In this document: positions 58,048 through 64,000 of the stretch, in pieces | Numbering within the stretch: the stretch's first letter is position 1 | Layout: every line of letters starts with the position of its first letter | From: Aphanothece cf. minutissima CCALA 015 | GTDB taxonomy: Bacteria; Cyanobacteriota; Cyanobacteriia; PCC-6307; Cyanobiaceae | DNA: 64,000 bases | NCBI GenBank assembly: GCA_003003925.1 | Contig: PVWP01000008.1 | Span: forward strand, 62,001 to 126,000 | Reading direction: 5' to 3' | Translations under genes and position numbers: made by a program | The notes under the pieces: model-generated | Seen by the model: the letters and a program-made list of their open reading frames with translations, nothing else | Told to the model about the DNA's origin: nothing | Database searches by the model: none

Positions 58048-58226
58048 GCCGGCCGCCGGAAGATCAGCACGTGCTCGCTGGCCATGGCGGCGGGGTTCTC
58101 TACGAAAATCTGAACCAGATCCCAGCCACGGGCGGCCTGGTCATGGATGGCCTGTTCGTACGGGGACGGATCGATCTGGCCGGCGGTGTAGGCCACCGGG
58201 ACCCTCAGGAAGGTGTAGGTGTTCAT
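58044..58226 (-). CDS. DUF4177 family small protein
   Basis: The 60-residue protein [10 protein letters not shown]... contains [21 protein letters not shown], the DUF4177 hallmark (ARGWDLVQ), and ends EHVLIFRR. Function of the family is unknown; members are short beta-alpha-beta proteins. Its TAG stop and that of the convergent topoisomerase gene share bases of one CTAG. The 78 bases between this gene and the GNAT gene show nothing I can support. Confidence 0.82.
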   Translation of the reverse strand: MNTYTFLRVPVAYTAGQIDPSPYEQAIHDQAARGWDLVQIFVENPAAMASEHVLIFRRPA

Positions 58227-58304
58227 GGAGAAGCCAGCCGAGCGAGCTGTTCGGCCATGGTGGCGGTGCGGCCGTCAGCGCTGATGTCTGCAGCGATGCC
58301 GCTT

Positions 58305-58793
58305 TCACCCCTCCAGTTCGATCCGCATCTCCACCATGGTGGGGCGCAGTCCGGCGCCCTCGAACAGGTGCCGGGCGGCGGCATTCTGTGACGATGCACT
58401 GAGCATCAGGCTGCCGGAGCCCAGGGCGATGGCGGCCTCCTTGGCCGCCGCGAGCAGCCGGCGGCCGATCCCGCCGCTCCTGGCCTCGGGATCCACGTAG
58501 ATGTCGTGCAGCCAGGCTCCGGCTCCGCGCAGCTCCACCAGGCTCATCGGCTCCATCCGCACGAAGGCGTAGCCCACCGGTTGGGTACCGGCCTCGGCGA
58601 TCAGCAGCACCACCTCCGGACGCTGGAGCTCCGCCTGGAAGAACGCCGCATAGGCGCCCTCGCCGCCCGGCGGCACGGCGAAACGGTCGGCATCAAAGCC
58701 GACATGCAGCCGTGCGAGGGCGACGCCATAGCGGGCCAGCACCGGCACGTCCGTGGCCGTCGCCCGGCGCACCGTCAGGAGCGGTTCGTGCAC
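58305..58793 (-). CDS. GNAT family N-acetyltransferase
   Basis: GCN5-type acetyltransferase of 162 residues. The acetyl-CoA motif is visible as LHDIYVDPEARSGGIGRRLLAAA (R-x-x-G-I/V-G-R/K), followed by NAAARHLFEGAGLRPTMVEMRIEL near the C-terminus, both standard for the fold. The N-terminus VRRATATDVPVLARYG starts the first strand. The substrate is unknown. It lies at the left edge of the accessory region and precedes the reductive-dehalogenase-like gene's 3' end on the same strand with a 36-base gap. Confidence 0.9.
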   Translation of the reverse strand: MHEPLLTVRRATATDVPVLARYGVALARLHVGFDADRFAVPPGGEGAYAAFFQAELQRPEVVLLIAEAGTQPVGYAFVRMEPMSLVELRGAGAWLHDIYVDPEARSGGIGRRLLAAAKEAAIALGSGSLMLSASSQNAAARHLFEGAGLRPTMVEMRIELEG

Positions 58794-58829
58794 ACCACCT
58801 CACCACAACACCGGCCAACGTGGCACACG

Positions 58830-60110
58830 TCAGGTCCGGGCGGCTCCCCCGGGCCCCTGCCGACGTTCGAGCAGGGTGCGCATCAGCTCCTGGCCCTTGC
58901 CGGGTGTGCTCCAGGGGCAGACCTCGATGCAGATGCCGCAGCCGCGGGTTTCGGCGAAGTAGGGAACGCACTTGTCGAAATTCACATACCAGCGCCGCTG
59001 GCCACGCACCAGCTGCTTCTCCGGGAACAGCGCGTGCGGGGGGCAGGTGGTTTCACAGATGCGGCAGTGGGCGCAGAGGTCGTCCACACCGATGTCCCTC
59101 GGCTGATCGACGGCCAGGGGCAGATCCGTGAGCACGGTGGCCAGACGGACATTCGAGCCGAATTCGGGCGTGATCATCGAGCCGTGCTTGCCCAGCTGGC
59201 CAAGGCCGGCCGCGATGGCGATGGGCACATGCAGCACCTCCGTGCTGGAACCCGGCGCCAGATTGGTGGACGCCTGGGCCGGATAGCCCAGGGCACGGAT
59301 GGCGTGGGCCAACCGGATCGCCACCCGGTTCACGTCCAGGTAGGTCCGCATGATCTGTTGATTGGAGCGCTCACTGGGGGTGTGCAGCATCTCCTCCCGA
59401 TCCATCGGCACGGCGACCGCAATGGCGTAGGCGAAGTCAGGGTTGGAGTCGTGGTAGCAGAACTCCGGACGCAGGCGGGTGATGCCCACCAATCCGGCAC
59501 CGATCCGGGTGGCCAGGGCCTTGATGTGGGCGGAGGCCTCTTCGGGGGTGCCGAGGGTGGTGACACCGGGCGCCACAGGTCCGACCCGGGCCCGGTCCTG
59601 CCAGAACATCCGCACGATCAGCCGATGAATGGCGGTGGGCTCCATCACCTGGAAATACCAGTCGAGCTTTCCCCAGGCCCGCCTGTAGGAATCACCGAAG
59701 AACACGTGGTCGGGCCGGCGGAGGCGCTCCTCCCCCAGGCCATTGATAGCGTTCCCGGAGATGGGTGGCTGGCGAAAGGCGAAGGGATAGGCGGCGGCGG
59801 GATACTCCACCTTCATGAACCGCGCCCGTTTGCGGACCGGACCGGGATTGGGGGTGATGTCAGCCGGCACAAAGGCCAGATGGTCGAAGCGCTGGCTCTG
59901 GGGTGGCCCCGGCATGTCCTCCAGCCAGATCACATCGCCGCGGTGAATCCGGCGCTGCTGCATCCAGCGCAGCAGGGGAAACACCGTGTGGGTGGCGATC
60001 GCCACCGCGATGGTGAAGGCCAGGCGACTGGCCCCCAGGATCCAGAGCCGGCGGCGATCGGCGAGGACGTCCCCGGGACCTGTGGGTGGAACGAACTTGT
60101 GCATGGCCAT
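58830..60110 (-). CDS. Reductive-dehalogenase-like corrinoid/[4Fe-4S] membrane protein
   Basis: The 426-residue protein has one hydrophobic segment at residues 22-47. Its middle carries AGLGQLGKHGSMITPEFGS and NVRLATVLTDLPL (about 301-332), the corrinoid-binding region found in RdhA enzymes and, in shorter form, in QueG. Two ferredoxin-like sites follow: C-x2-C-x2-C-x3-C-P (C346, C349, C352, C356) and C-x10-C-x2-C-x3-C-P (C380, C391, C394, C398). RdhA enzymes remove halogens from organohalides with cob(I)alamin; substrate here is unknown. No twin-arginine signal or fused reductase is seen. It starts six bases after the TetR gene ends. Confidence 0.78.
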   Translation of the reverse strand: MAMHKFVPPTGPGDVLADRRRLWILGASRLAFTIAVAIATHTVFPLLRWMQQRRIHRGDVIWLEDMPGPPQSQRFDHLAFVPADITPNPGPVRKRARFMKVEYPAAAYPFAFRQPPISGNAINGLGEERLRRPDHVFFGDSYRRAWGKLDWYFQVMEPTAIHRLIVRMFWQDRARVGPVAPGVTTLGTPEEASAHIKALATRIGAGLVGITRLRPEFCYHDSNPDFAYAIAVAVPMDREEMLHTPSERSNQQIMRTYLDVNRVAIRLAHAIRALGYPAQASTNLAPGSSTEVLHVPIAIAAGLGQLGKHGSMITPEFGSNVRLATVLTDLPLAVDQPRDIGVDDLCAHCRICETTCPPHALFPEKQLVRGQRRWYVNFDKCVPYFAETRGCGICIEVCPWSTPGKGQELMRTLLERRQGPGGAART

Positions 60111-60115
60111 GGCGC

Positions 60116-60754
60116 TCAGGGGTCCGCTCGGGAAGGGGTGGGGTCGTCGCCCTGCGGCGGGGCGGAACCCTGGCCCGCCAGAAAGGTGCCCACGCAGGCC
60201 TCGCTCCAGGCCCCGGGGTCGGGGAACGGTTGCGGGGTGAGGCCGAGCAGGGCACGGATGAAGCCGAAGCCCTCCCACAGACCCAGCAGTTGCTCGGCCA
60301 GCTCCGCGGCCGGCAGGCTGGAGCGCAGGTCGCCGCGGTCGAGCCCCTGCTGGATCAGCTGGGCCAGGTCGTTCTGGGTGCGCCCGTAGGCGGAGTCGTA
60401 GAAGTCGCCGGCCAGTCCCCTGTTGCCACGCGCCTCCTCGAACATCAGCTGGGCGAACCGGATGATGTCGGGCTGGTTGAGAAAGTTGAGCAGGTTGGTG
60501 CCGTACTGCACCAGGGCGGCTCGGAACGCTGCCGCGGTGGCCACGGTGATGGGGACGCCCCGCTCGAACCCATCCACCTCACGCTCGACAACGGCCCGCA
60601 GCACGGCCTCCATGCTGGGGAAATGCTTGTAGAGCGTGGCCTTCGAAACCGACGCTGCCTTCGCCAGGGCATCGGTGGAGACCCTGGCGAAACCCTGCTG
60701 AAAGAACAGCTCCCGGGCGGCCGAGAGGAGGCGGTCTCGGGGTGGAGCGGCCAT
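60116..60754 (-). CDS. TetR/AcrR family regulator
   Basis: The N-terminal helix-turn-helix is clear: LLSAARELFFQQGFARVSTDALAKAASVSKATLYKHF, of which FARVSTDALAKAASVSKATL (about residues 22-41) is the recognition part. The C-terminal 150 residues form the ligand-binding and dimer domain (FAQLMFEEARGNRGLAGDFYD). Being first in a two-gene operon with a palindrome just upstream, it is probably an autorepressor whose ligand is a substrate of the next gene's product. This is inference. Confidence 0.92.
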   Translation of the reverse strand: MAAPPRDRLLSAARELFFQQGFARVSTDALAKAASVSKATLYKHFPSMEAVLRAVVEREVDGFERGVPITVATAAAFRAALVQYGTNLLNFLNQPDIIRFAQLMFEEARGNRGLAGDFYDSAYGRTQNDLAQLIQQGLDRGDLRSSLPAAELAEQLLGLWEGFGFIRALLGLTPQPFPDPGAWSEACVGTFLAGQGSAPPQGDDPTPSRADP

Positions 60755-60778
60755 GGACAGGGGGCGTCCGACGCAAGA

Positions 60779-60790
60779 TACGGTACCGTA
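60779..60790. promoter_or_regulatory. Palindromic operator candidate for the TetR regulator
   Basis: TACGGTACCGTA is a perfect 12-bp palindrome 25 bases upstream of the TetR start codon. It continues on the right with CCGTAC, so that GTACC GTACC occurs as a tandem half-site. Position and symmetry fit an autoregulatory TetR site. Confidence 0.72.
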
Positions 60791-60870
60791 CCGTACTACT
60801 CAGACGGAGTTGAGGGGCGCCTCGGGGCAAGCGACCCTCCATGGTCGGGGCGTGGCCTTGGGACCAGGTG

Positions 60871-61086
60871 TCAGGCCTGCTCGGCCCGGCCCTGGCCGGC
60901 CTTCCAGTCGTCGGTCAGCAAGCCGGCGAATCCCCAGTCTTCTTCGTCGATCTCCTGAATGACGACATGGGTGTGTTCGGGCTTCTTCGCCAGGACCGTG
61001 ACGAGGGACGCCGTGATCTCCTTCACCAGCTGGGCCTTCTGCGCCCGGGTGGCCCCACGGGTGATCTGCACATTGACGTAGGGCAT
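60871..61086 (-). CDS. 4-oxalocrotonate tautomerase-like protein
   Basis: The 71-residue protein begins MPYVNVQITRGATRAQKAQL. After Met removal Pro1 would be the catalytic base, as in 4-oxalocrotonate tautomerases, and the helix LVKEITASLVTVLAKKPEHTHVVI (core LVKEITASLVTVLAKKP) is typical. Members tautomerise or dehalogenate small unsaturated acids; family relatives such as trans-3-chloroacrylic acid dehalogenase act on halogenated substrates. The substrate here is unknown. It lies on the same strand as the dehalogenase-like operon, upstream of the TetR operator. Confidence 0.88.
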   Translation of the reverse strand: MPYVNVQITRGATRAQKAQLVKEITASLVTVLAKKPEHTHVVIQEIDEEDWGFAGLLTDDWKAGQGRAEQA

Positions 61087-61135
61087 GGCGTCTCGAAAGC
61101 GGAGAGAAATCGGGAAGACAGGGCCGCCGACAGAC

Positions 61136-61444
61136 TCAGTCGCCGAAGACGGGGCGAAAGAAGCTGCGCTCGTAGCTGATGATGCAGCGGGTATCCTCCG
61201 CATACTGAAAGGCCGCCTGACACTCCGGATCGTCCAGTGACCTGGCGCGATAGGTCTCGTAGGTGGCCAGACTTGGGAACGAGAACAGGGCCAGGGCGAC
61301 ATTGCTGGCACCCTCCGAGGGGAGGAAGTAGCCGTGATGCTGGCCCCCATACTTCTCGACGAGCGGAATCCAGCTCTTGCCGTAATGCTCGAATTCCTTG
61401 AGCTTGTAGGGATCGATGATGTAGCGGAGCGAACAGGTGATCAT
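61136..61444 (-). CDS. NIPSNAP family protein
   Basis: ATG 61444 gives 102 residues opening MITCSLRYIIDPYKLKEFEHY, with LRYIIDP, SWIPLVEKYGGQHHGYFLP and LALFSFPSLATYETYRA matching the dimeric alpha-beta barrel of NIPSNAP domains. Bacterial NIPSNAP proteins are often encoded with oxidoreductases or catabolic genes; their chemistry is mostly unknown. The frame runs to 61480, but the shorter ATG fits the fold. It precedes the tautomerase gene by 49 bases. Confidence 0.85.
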   Translation of the reverse strand: MITCSLRYIIDPYKLKEFEHYGKSWIPLVEKYGGQHHGYFLPSEGASNVALALFSFPSLATYETYRARSLDDPECQAAFQYAEDTRCIISYERSFFRPVFGD

Positions 61445-61534
61445 CAACGGTGCAGAGCACAACAGGGGCCACCCCAGCAAGACTAGGCGCTCAGGCTTGA
61501 ACCTTCACAGAATCGAGGTGGTGCCTCGCTGGCG

Positions 61535-62155
61535 CTACCAACTGGACACCAGTTCCCGGAGCCTTGTCTGTGCGGTGTCCAACCCCCTTCTCTCGGCATC
61601 GTCACCAAGATCCAGCCCGGTGGCATGGATGAATTGCAGATCCATCACACCCATGAATCGAAACGCATAGCGCAGCCCAGGCTCCAGGCAATCCCACCCT
61701 TCAAAGGGCGAGCCAGGGCCGTACTCGACACCGCGGGTCGTGATGAAAAGCACCTTCTTGCCCTCGGCCAGCCCGCTGTACTGGCCGTTCTCAAGGCGGA
61801 ACGTGCGTCCCACGCGAACCACCTGATCAATGTAGGCTTTGAAGTTGGATGGCATTCCAAAGTTGTGCATGGGCACGCTGAAGACACAATGATCCGCCGC
61901 CAGAAACTCATTGACCAGCTCATCGGAAAAGGCCAGCAGCTCAGCCATGTCACCTGTCAGGGCTTCCGGGGGTGTGAAGTCGGCGGCGATCCACTCTTCG
62001 GTGAGGTGGGGAACAGGTGTCAGGCGTAAGTCCCGATACGTCACGGCGTCATCAGGATGGCTGTTCAGCCAGGCATCCATGAACTCCCGCGCCAATCTTC
62101 GAGACCTGGATCGTTCACTCCGTGGGCTGGAGTCAACATGCAGGATGTTTGCCAT
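61535..62155 (-). CDS. azoR: FMN-dependent NADH-azoreductase / quinone reductase
   Basis: Flavodoxin-fold protein of 206 residues. ANILHVDSSPRSERSRSRRLA is the FMN phosphate loop region (SSPRSERSRS), FSVPMHNFGMPSNFKAYIDQVVR (core PMHNFGMPSNFKAYID) binds the isoalloxazine, and FITTRGVEYGPGSPFEG follows, all AzoR hallmarks. AzoR reduces quinones and azo dyes by two electrons, protecting from thiol and electrophile stress. ATG 62155 gives MANILHVDSS. It is divergent from the truncated HxlR gene, a frequent pairing in bacteria where HxlR-type factors sense quinones or aldehydes. Confidence 0.92.
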   Translation of the reverse strand: MANILHVDSSPRSERSRSRRLAREFMDAWLNSHPDDAVTYRDLRLTPVPHLTEEWIAADFTPPEALTGDMAELLAFSDELVNEFLAADHCVFSVPMHNFGMPSNFKAYIDQVVRVGRTFRLENGQYSGLAEGKKVLFITTRGVEYGPGSPFEGWDCLEPGLRYAFRFMGVMDLQFIHATGLDLGDDAERRGLDTAQTRLRELVSSW

Positions 62156-62228
62156 CGCGTCAGCCATGTTGTTGGTCAACTGCCAGAGACTAAGCCGGTC
62201 ACTCGCTGGCGTAAAGTAGCAACCAAAA

Positions 62229-62242
62229 GGTCACTCGTTACC
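62229..62242. promoter_or_regulatory. Imperfect palindrome in azoR/hxlR intergenic region
   Basis: GGTCAC-TC-GTTACC is a near-palindrome (one mismatch). It lies between the azoR start (62155) and the truncated regulator start (62265). It is flanked on both sides by ACCAAAAGG (62222-62230 and 62240-62248), and GGTCACTCG also occurs near 62197. It is a candidate HxlR-type operator. Confidence 0.45.
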
Positions 62243-62264
62243 AAAAGGAAGCCAGTCCATCCCC

Positions 62265-62443
62265 ATGACTGAGCCCAAGTGCTGTCCGCTGGAAAGCCTG
62301 CTGAAAAACATCTCCGGCCAATGGACGGTCTCTATCCTCTGGATTCTTGAGACCGATGGTGCCCTTCGCTTTGGGGAACTGGGACGCGAGGCGAATCCAT
62401 CCATCACCCGGATTGGCTGCTCCACCATCCCCCCAACTGGGTG
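62265..62443 (+). pseudogene. Truncated HxlR-family regulator
   Basis: ATG 62265 opens MTEPKCCPLESLLKNISGQW and continues TVSILWILETDGALRFGELGRE. This is the N-terminal half of the HxlR winged helix, with the usual C-P-x-x, I-S-G-x-W and L-R-F-G-E-L blocks. After this the frame goes to unrelated residues (NPSITRIGCSTIPPTG) and stops at about 62443, missing the recognition helix and wing, so it is probably non-functional. The missing part is not found in the other frames downstream; a deletion is likely. It faces azoR, its expected regulatory partner. Confidence 0.72.
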
Positions 62444-62464
62444 AGGTCCGTGCAGCACGAAACC

Positions 62465-63043
62465 TCAAAGCCGAGTGGCAACGATGATGCCACTCGCCCA
62501 TGACAGCTTGGTCACGTGGAATCTGGTGTCGGAGACGAGCTGATGGATTAAGTCGTCGACTTTGGAGGCATGGCCATCAGGCCAGTTGGTCTGCGGAAGC
62601 ATATCGTCAATGATGTAGAGGCCACCCTTGCTGAGCAACTGTAGGGTTTGATCAAGCAACCGATACTTGCCAGACCATGTGTCCGCAAAGATGAAGTCGT
62701 ACTGGGCATCCCCCTGCGACTGCAGGAACGCATCGCCATCGGCGCAGACGATCTCCAGCCGAGGATCCGAGCCAAGGTGCTTGTCGAGTATCCCCAGGAA
62801 GGACGCGTCATTGTCCACAGTCGTCAAAGACGACGTCTGATCCATCCCATCAAGAATCCATGCCGTCGAAAGACCCGTTCCCGAGCCCAGCTCCAGAAAG
62901 CGACCGGACGGCTTTGAAGCGGCCAGAGTCCTCAACAGCGAGCAGGTCAATAGGTCTGAAGCCATCGAAAATCCTGACGCCACCGTGTCATGCCACAGGC
63001 CCTCCATGGCCCTGGGTTGGTTCAGCTTCTCCTGGTCGTTCAT
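62465..63043 (-). CDS. Class I SAM-dependent O-methyltransferase-like protein
   Basis: The Rossmann motif FLELGSGTGLSTAWIL (about residues 49-64) is the SAM loop, LTTVDNDASFLGIL holds the acidic residue that binds the ribose, and YDFIFADTWSGKY followed by GGLYIIDDMLPQ resembles the O-methyltransferase family 3 layout, with the metal-side Asp pair. The 192-residue protein has no membrane segment. Substrate unknown; catechol-like compounds are typical for relatives. Its base composition looks less GC-rich than the core genes. The 231 bases between this gene and the next show no supported feature. Confidence 0.87.
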   Translation of the reverse strand: MNDQEKLNQPRAMEGLWHDTVASGFSMASDLLTCSLLRTLAASKPSGRFLELGSGTGLSTAWILDGMDQTSSLTTVDNDASFLGILDKHLGSDPRLEIVCADGDAFLQSQGDAQYDFIFADTWSGKYRLLDQTLQLLSKGGLYIIDDMLPQTNWPDGHASKVDDLIHQLVSDTRFHVTKLSWASGIIVATRL

Positions 63044-63274
63044 CGCACGACCTTAATCGATGGCTACCGATGGCGTCATCCAATGTCTTCCCGTGATTCC
63101 GTCGGATGGGACTGGGCCAGGATTGCAGCGATACCTTCAAGGTCAACGATGAACACCGCTGATCCAACCATCCTCGACGACCGGGAAAATCGGCTGGTCG
63201 CCATCTGCTTCTCAGCAGTCACCTGGACGGAGAGTCAGGCCAGGCGGGGGTGGTTCAGCTAGGCTCCCACCATC

Positions 63275-63814
63275 ATGCGTGTGCTGCAGGCTGCATTCAT
63301 TGCGGTGGTTCTTGGCTTGATCCTCGCCACCACTCTCGGGGGCGGGGGATTCTTACTGGTGCGCAACGTGCCGATGATCGTCGAGGGATGGCAATCACGG
63401 TCCTGGCCTGCGGTGGTGGGGGAAGTGAAGAAATCGGAGGCGGTGGCTAAGCCCATCATCATCGATGCAAGGCGGGGCGCTGTAGGAACCCATGTCGTGC
63501 AGCTGCACTACGCGTTTACCGTTTGGGGTCGCACGTACTCAGGCACGCGCCAAAGCCTTGACGACGTGGGAATCATCAAGAGCGCTGAGGTGGCTCAACG
63601 CGAGGCTGAGTCCTTACCCGTAGGTCGGCCTGTACCCATCTTCTACGATCCCCGCGACCCCAGCAGGTCGCTGCTGAAACCGGGAGTACCGGTTTCCGGG
63701 GTTCTGGGAAGCCTCTTCGGCGCCATGCTGGTGGCCACCGGTATGGCGCTGGTCGCGATCGGACTGCATCTGCACTCGTACCATGCCAGGCGTCGCAGAA
63801 AGCGGCAGGCCTGA
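63275..63814 (+). CDS. DUF3592 domain membrane protein
   Basis: The 179-residue protein has an N-terminal membrane segment (AAFIAVVLGLILATTLGGGG, about 6-25). A soluble beta-rich region follows with SWPAVVGEVKKSE, VQLHYAFTVWGRTYSGTR and GRPVPIFYDPRDPSRSLLKPG, the DUF3592 signature (VxY-DPxNP-like). A second membrane segment lies near residues 145-170 (FGAMLVATGMALVAIGLHL). Function unknown; the domain is thought to sit on the outer face of the inner membrane. Confidence 0.85.
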   Translation: MRVLQAAFIAVVLGLILATTLGGGGFLLVRNVPMIVEGWQSRSWPAVVGEVKKSEAVAKPIIIDARRGAVGTHVVQLHYAFTVWGRTYSGTRQSLDDVGIIKSAEVAQREAESLPVGRPVPIFYDPRDPSRSLLKPGVPVSGVLGSLFGAMLVATGMALVAIGLHLHSYHARRRRKRQA

Positions 63815-63859
63815 AGCCAGCTTTTCAAGGGCTTCACCCCCGATTCGCTCAAGTTCCCC

Positions 63860-64000
63860 TCACCTGGGCCTGGTCCCCGTGACCACCCTTCGACCCACCA
63901 CCACGGTGACGAAAAGTAGAAAGGCAGCCAGCAGAGCGTTGAGCAGGAAGAAAAAGAAGAACGCGATCGGATTCGCGCTGATCGTGTAGGCACTGCTGGA
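63860..64000 (-). CDS. C-terminal end of a membrane protein (5' part outside window)
   Basis: From the right edge of the window a minus-strand frame is open for 46 codons to a TGA at 63860. It encodes SAYTISANPIAFFFFFLLNA, a strongly hydrophobic stretch of about 30 residues in all, then GRRVVTGTRPR. A single span followed by a basic tail is a common C-terminus for small membrane proteins. The family cannot be told from this fragment. Confidence 0.5.
   Translation of the reverse strand, partial: SSSAYTISANPIAFFFFFLLNALLAAFLLFVTVVVGRRVVTGTRPR

Noticed and set aside
62990..63262. 90-residue plus-strand ORF before the DUF3592 gene
   Set aside because: It begins antisense to the methyltransferase gene, and its last 37 residues match no pattern I recognise. 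It is more likely chance or a remnant.

Overview
The window looks like a piece of chromosome from a high-GC unicellular cyanobacterium of the Cyanobium/Synechococcus type. Supporting signs are a sulfolipid operon (sqdB-sqdX), small proteins resembling the photosystem assembly factors Psb34 and Ycf37, a Gap2-type glyceraldehyde-3-phosphate dehydrogenase, a cyclophilin resembling the thylakoid-lumen TLP40 type, a pilB-pilT-pilC cluster, and copies of the cyanobacterial HIP1 palindrome GGCGATCGCC. Genes are very tightly packed. Neighbours often overlap by 1-50 bases, no gap exceeds about 250 bases, and the high GC content creates many long antisense ORFs that are not genes.

Layout. 0-3.6 kb: cell-surface genes (two glycosyltransferase-like proteins, an LRAT-domain protein, a sulfotransferase). 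3.6-9.7 kb: dnaX, two family-2 glycosyltransferases and a SpoIID-like protein. 9.7-15.1 kb: rpmI-rplT, a Ycf37-like protein, thiG, a Psb34-like small protein, sqdB and sqdX. 15.1-22.3 kb: penicillin-binding protein 2, two conserved hypotheticals, guaA, cbiD, a class-V aminotransferase and tRNA-Gly(CCC). 22.5-30.7 kb: small conserved proteins, an AbrB-type membrane protein, an SNF2 helicase and an HNH endonuclease, an epimerase, pdxA, accB and efp. 30.8-40 kb: a TLP40-like cyclophilin, thiL, gap2, murC-murB, a YbaB protein, rsgA, a TusA-like protein, dnaJ and grpE. 40-46.9 kb: pilB-pilT-pilC, a BaiN-like flavoprotein, dusA and a glycine-rich RNA-binding protein. 47-58 kb: argH, a SpoIIE-type phosphatase, ftsY, nusB, a DUF502 protein, an HpsJ-like protein, queG, a TPR protein and a GyrA/ParC-like subunit.

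The right end (58-64 kb) is accessory in character. Its centre is an apparent two-gene operon: a TetR regulator with a palindromic site just upstream, followed by a membrane-anchored protein with the fold signatures of corrinoid/iron-sulfur reductive dehalogenases. This protein shares its core motif and double [4Fe-4S] arrangement with the QueG encoded elsewhere in this window. Upstream lie a 4-oxalocrotonate-type tautomerase, a NIPSNAP protein, an azoreductase-type flavoprotein, a broken HxlR regulator next to an operator-like palindrome, and an O-methyltransferase. Together these suggest a small module for dealing with halogenated, aromatic or quinone-like compounds. That function is inference. 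The corrinoid it would need fits with cbiD in the same window.

All assignments come from reading translated sequence by eye. No database search was run, and start codons are choices between candidates where noted.
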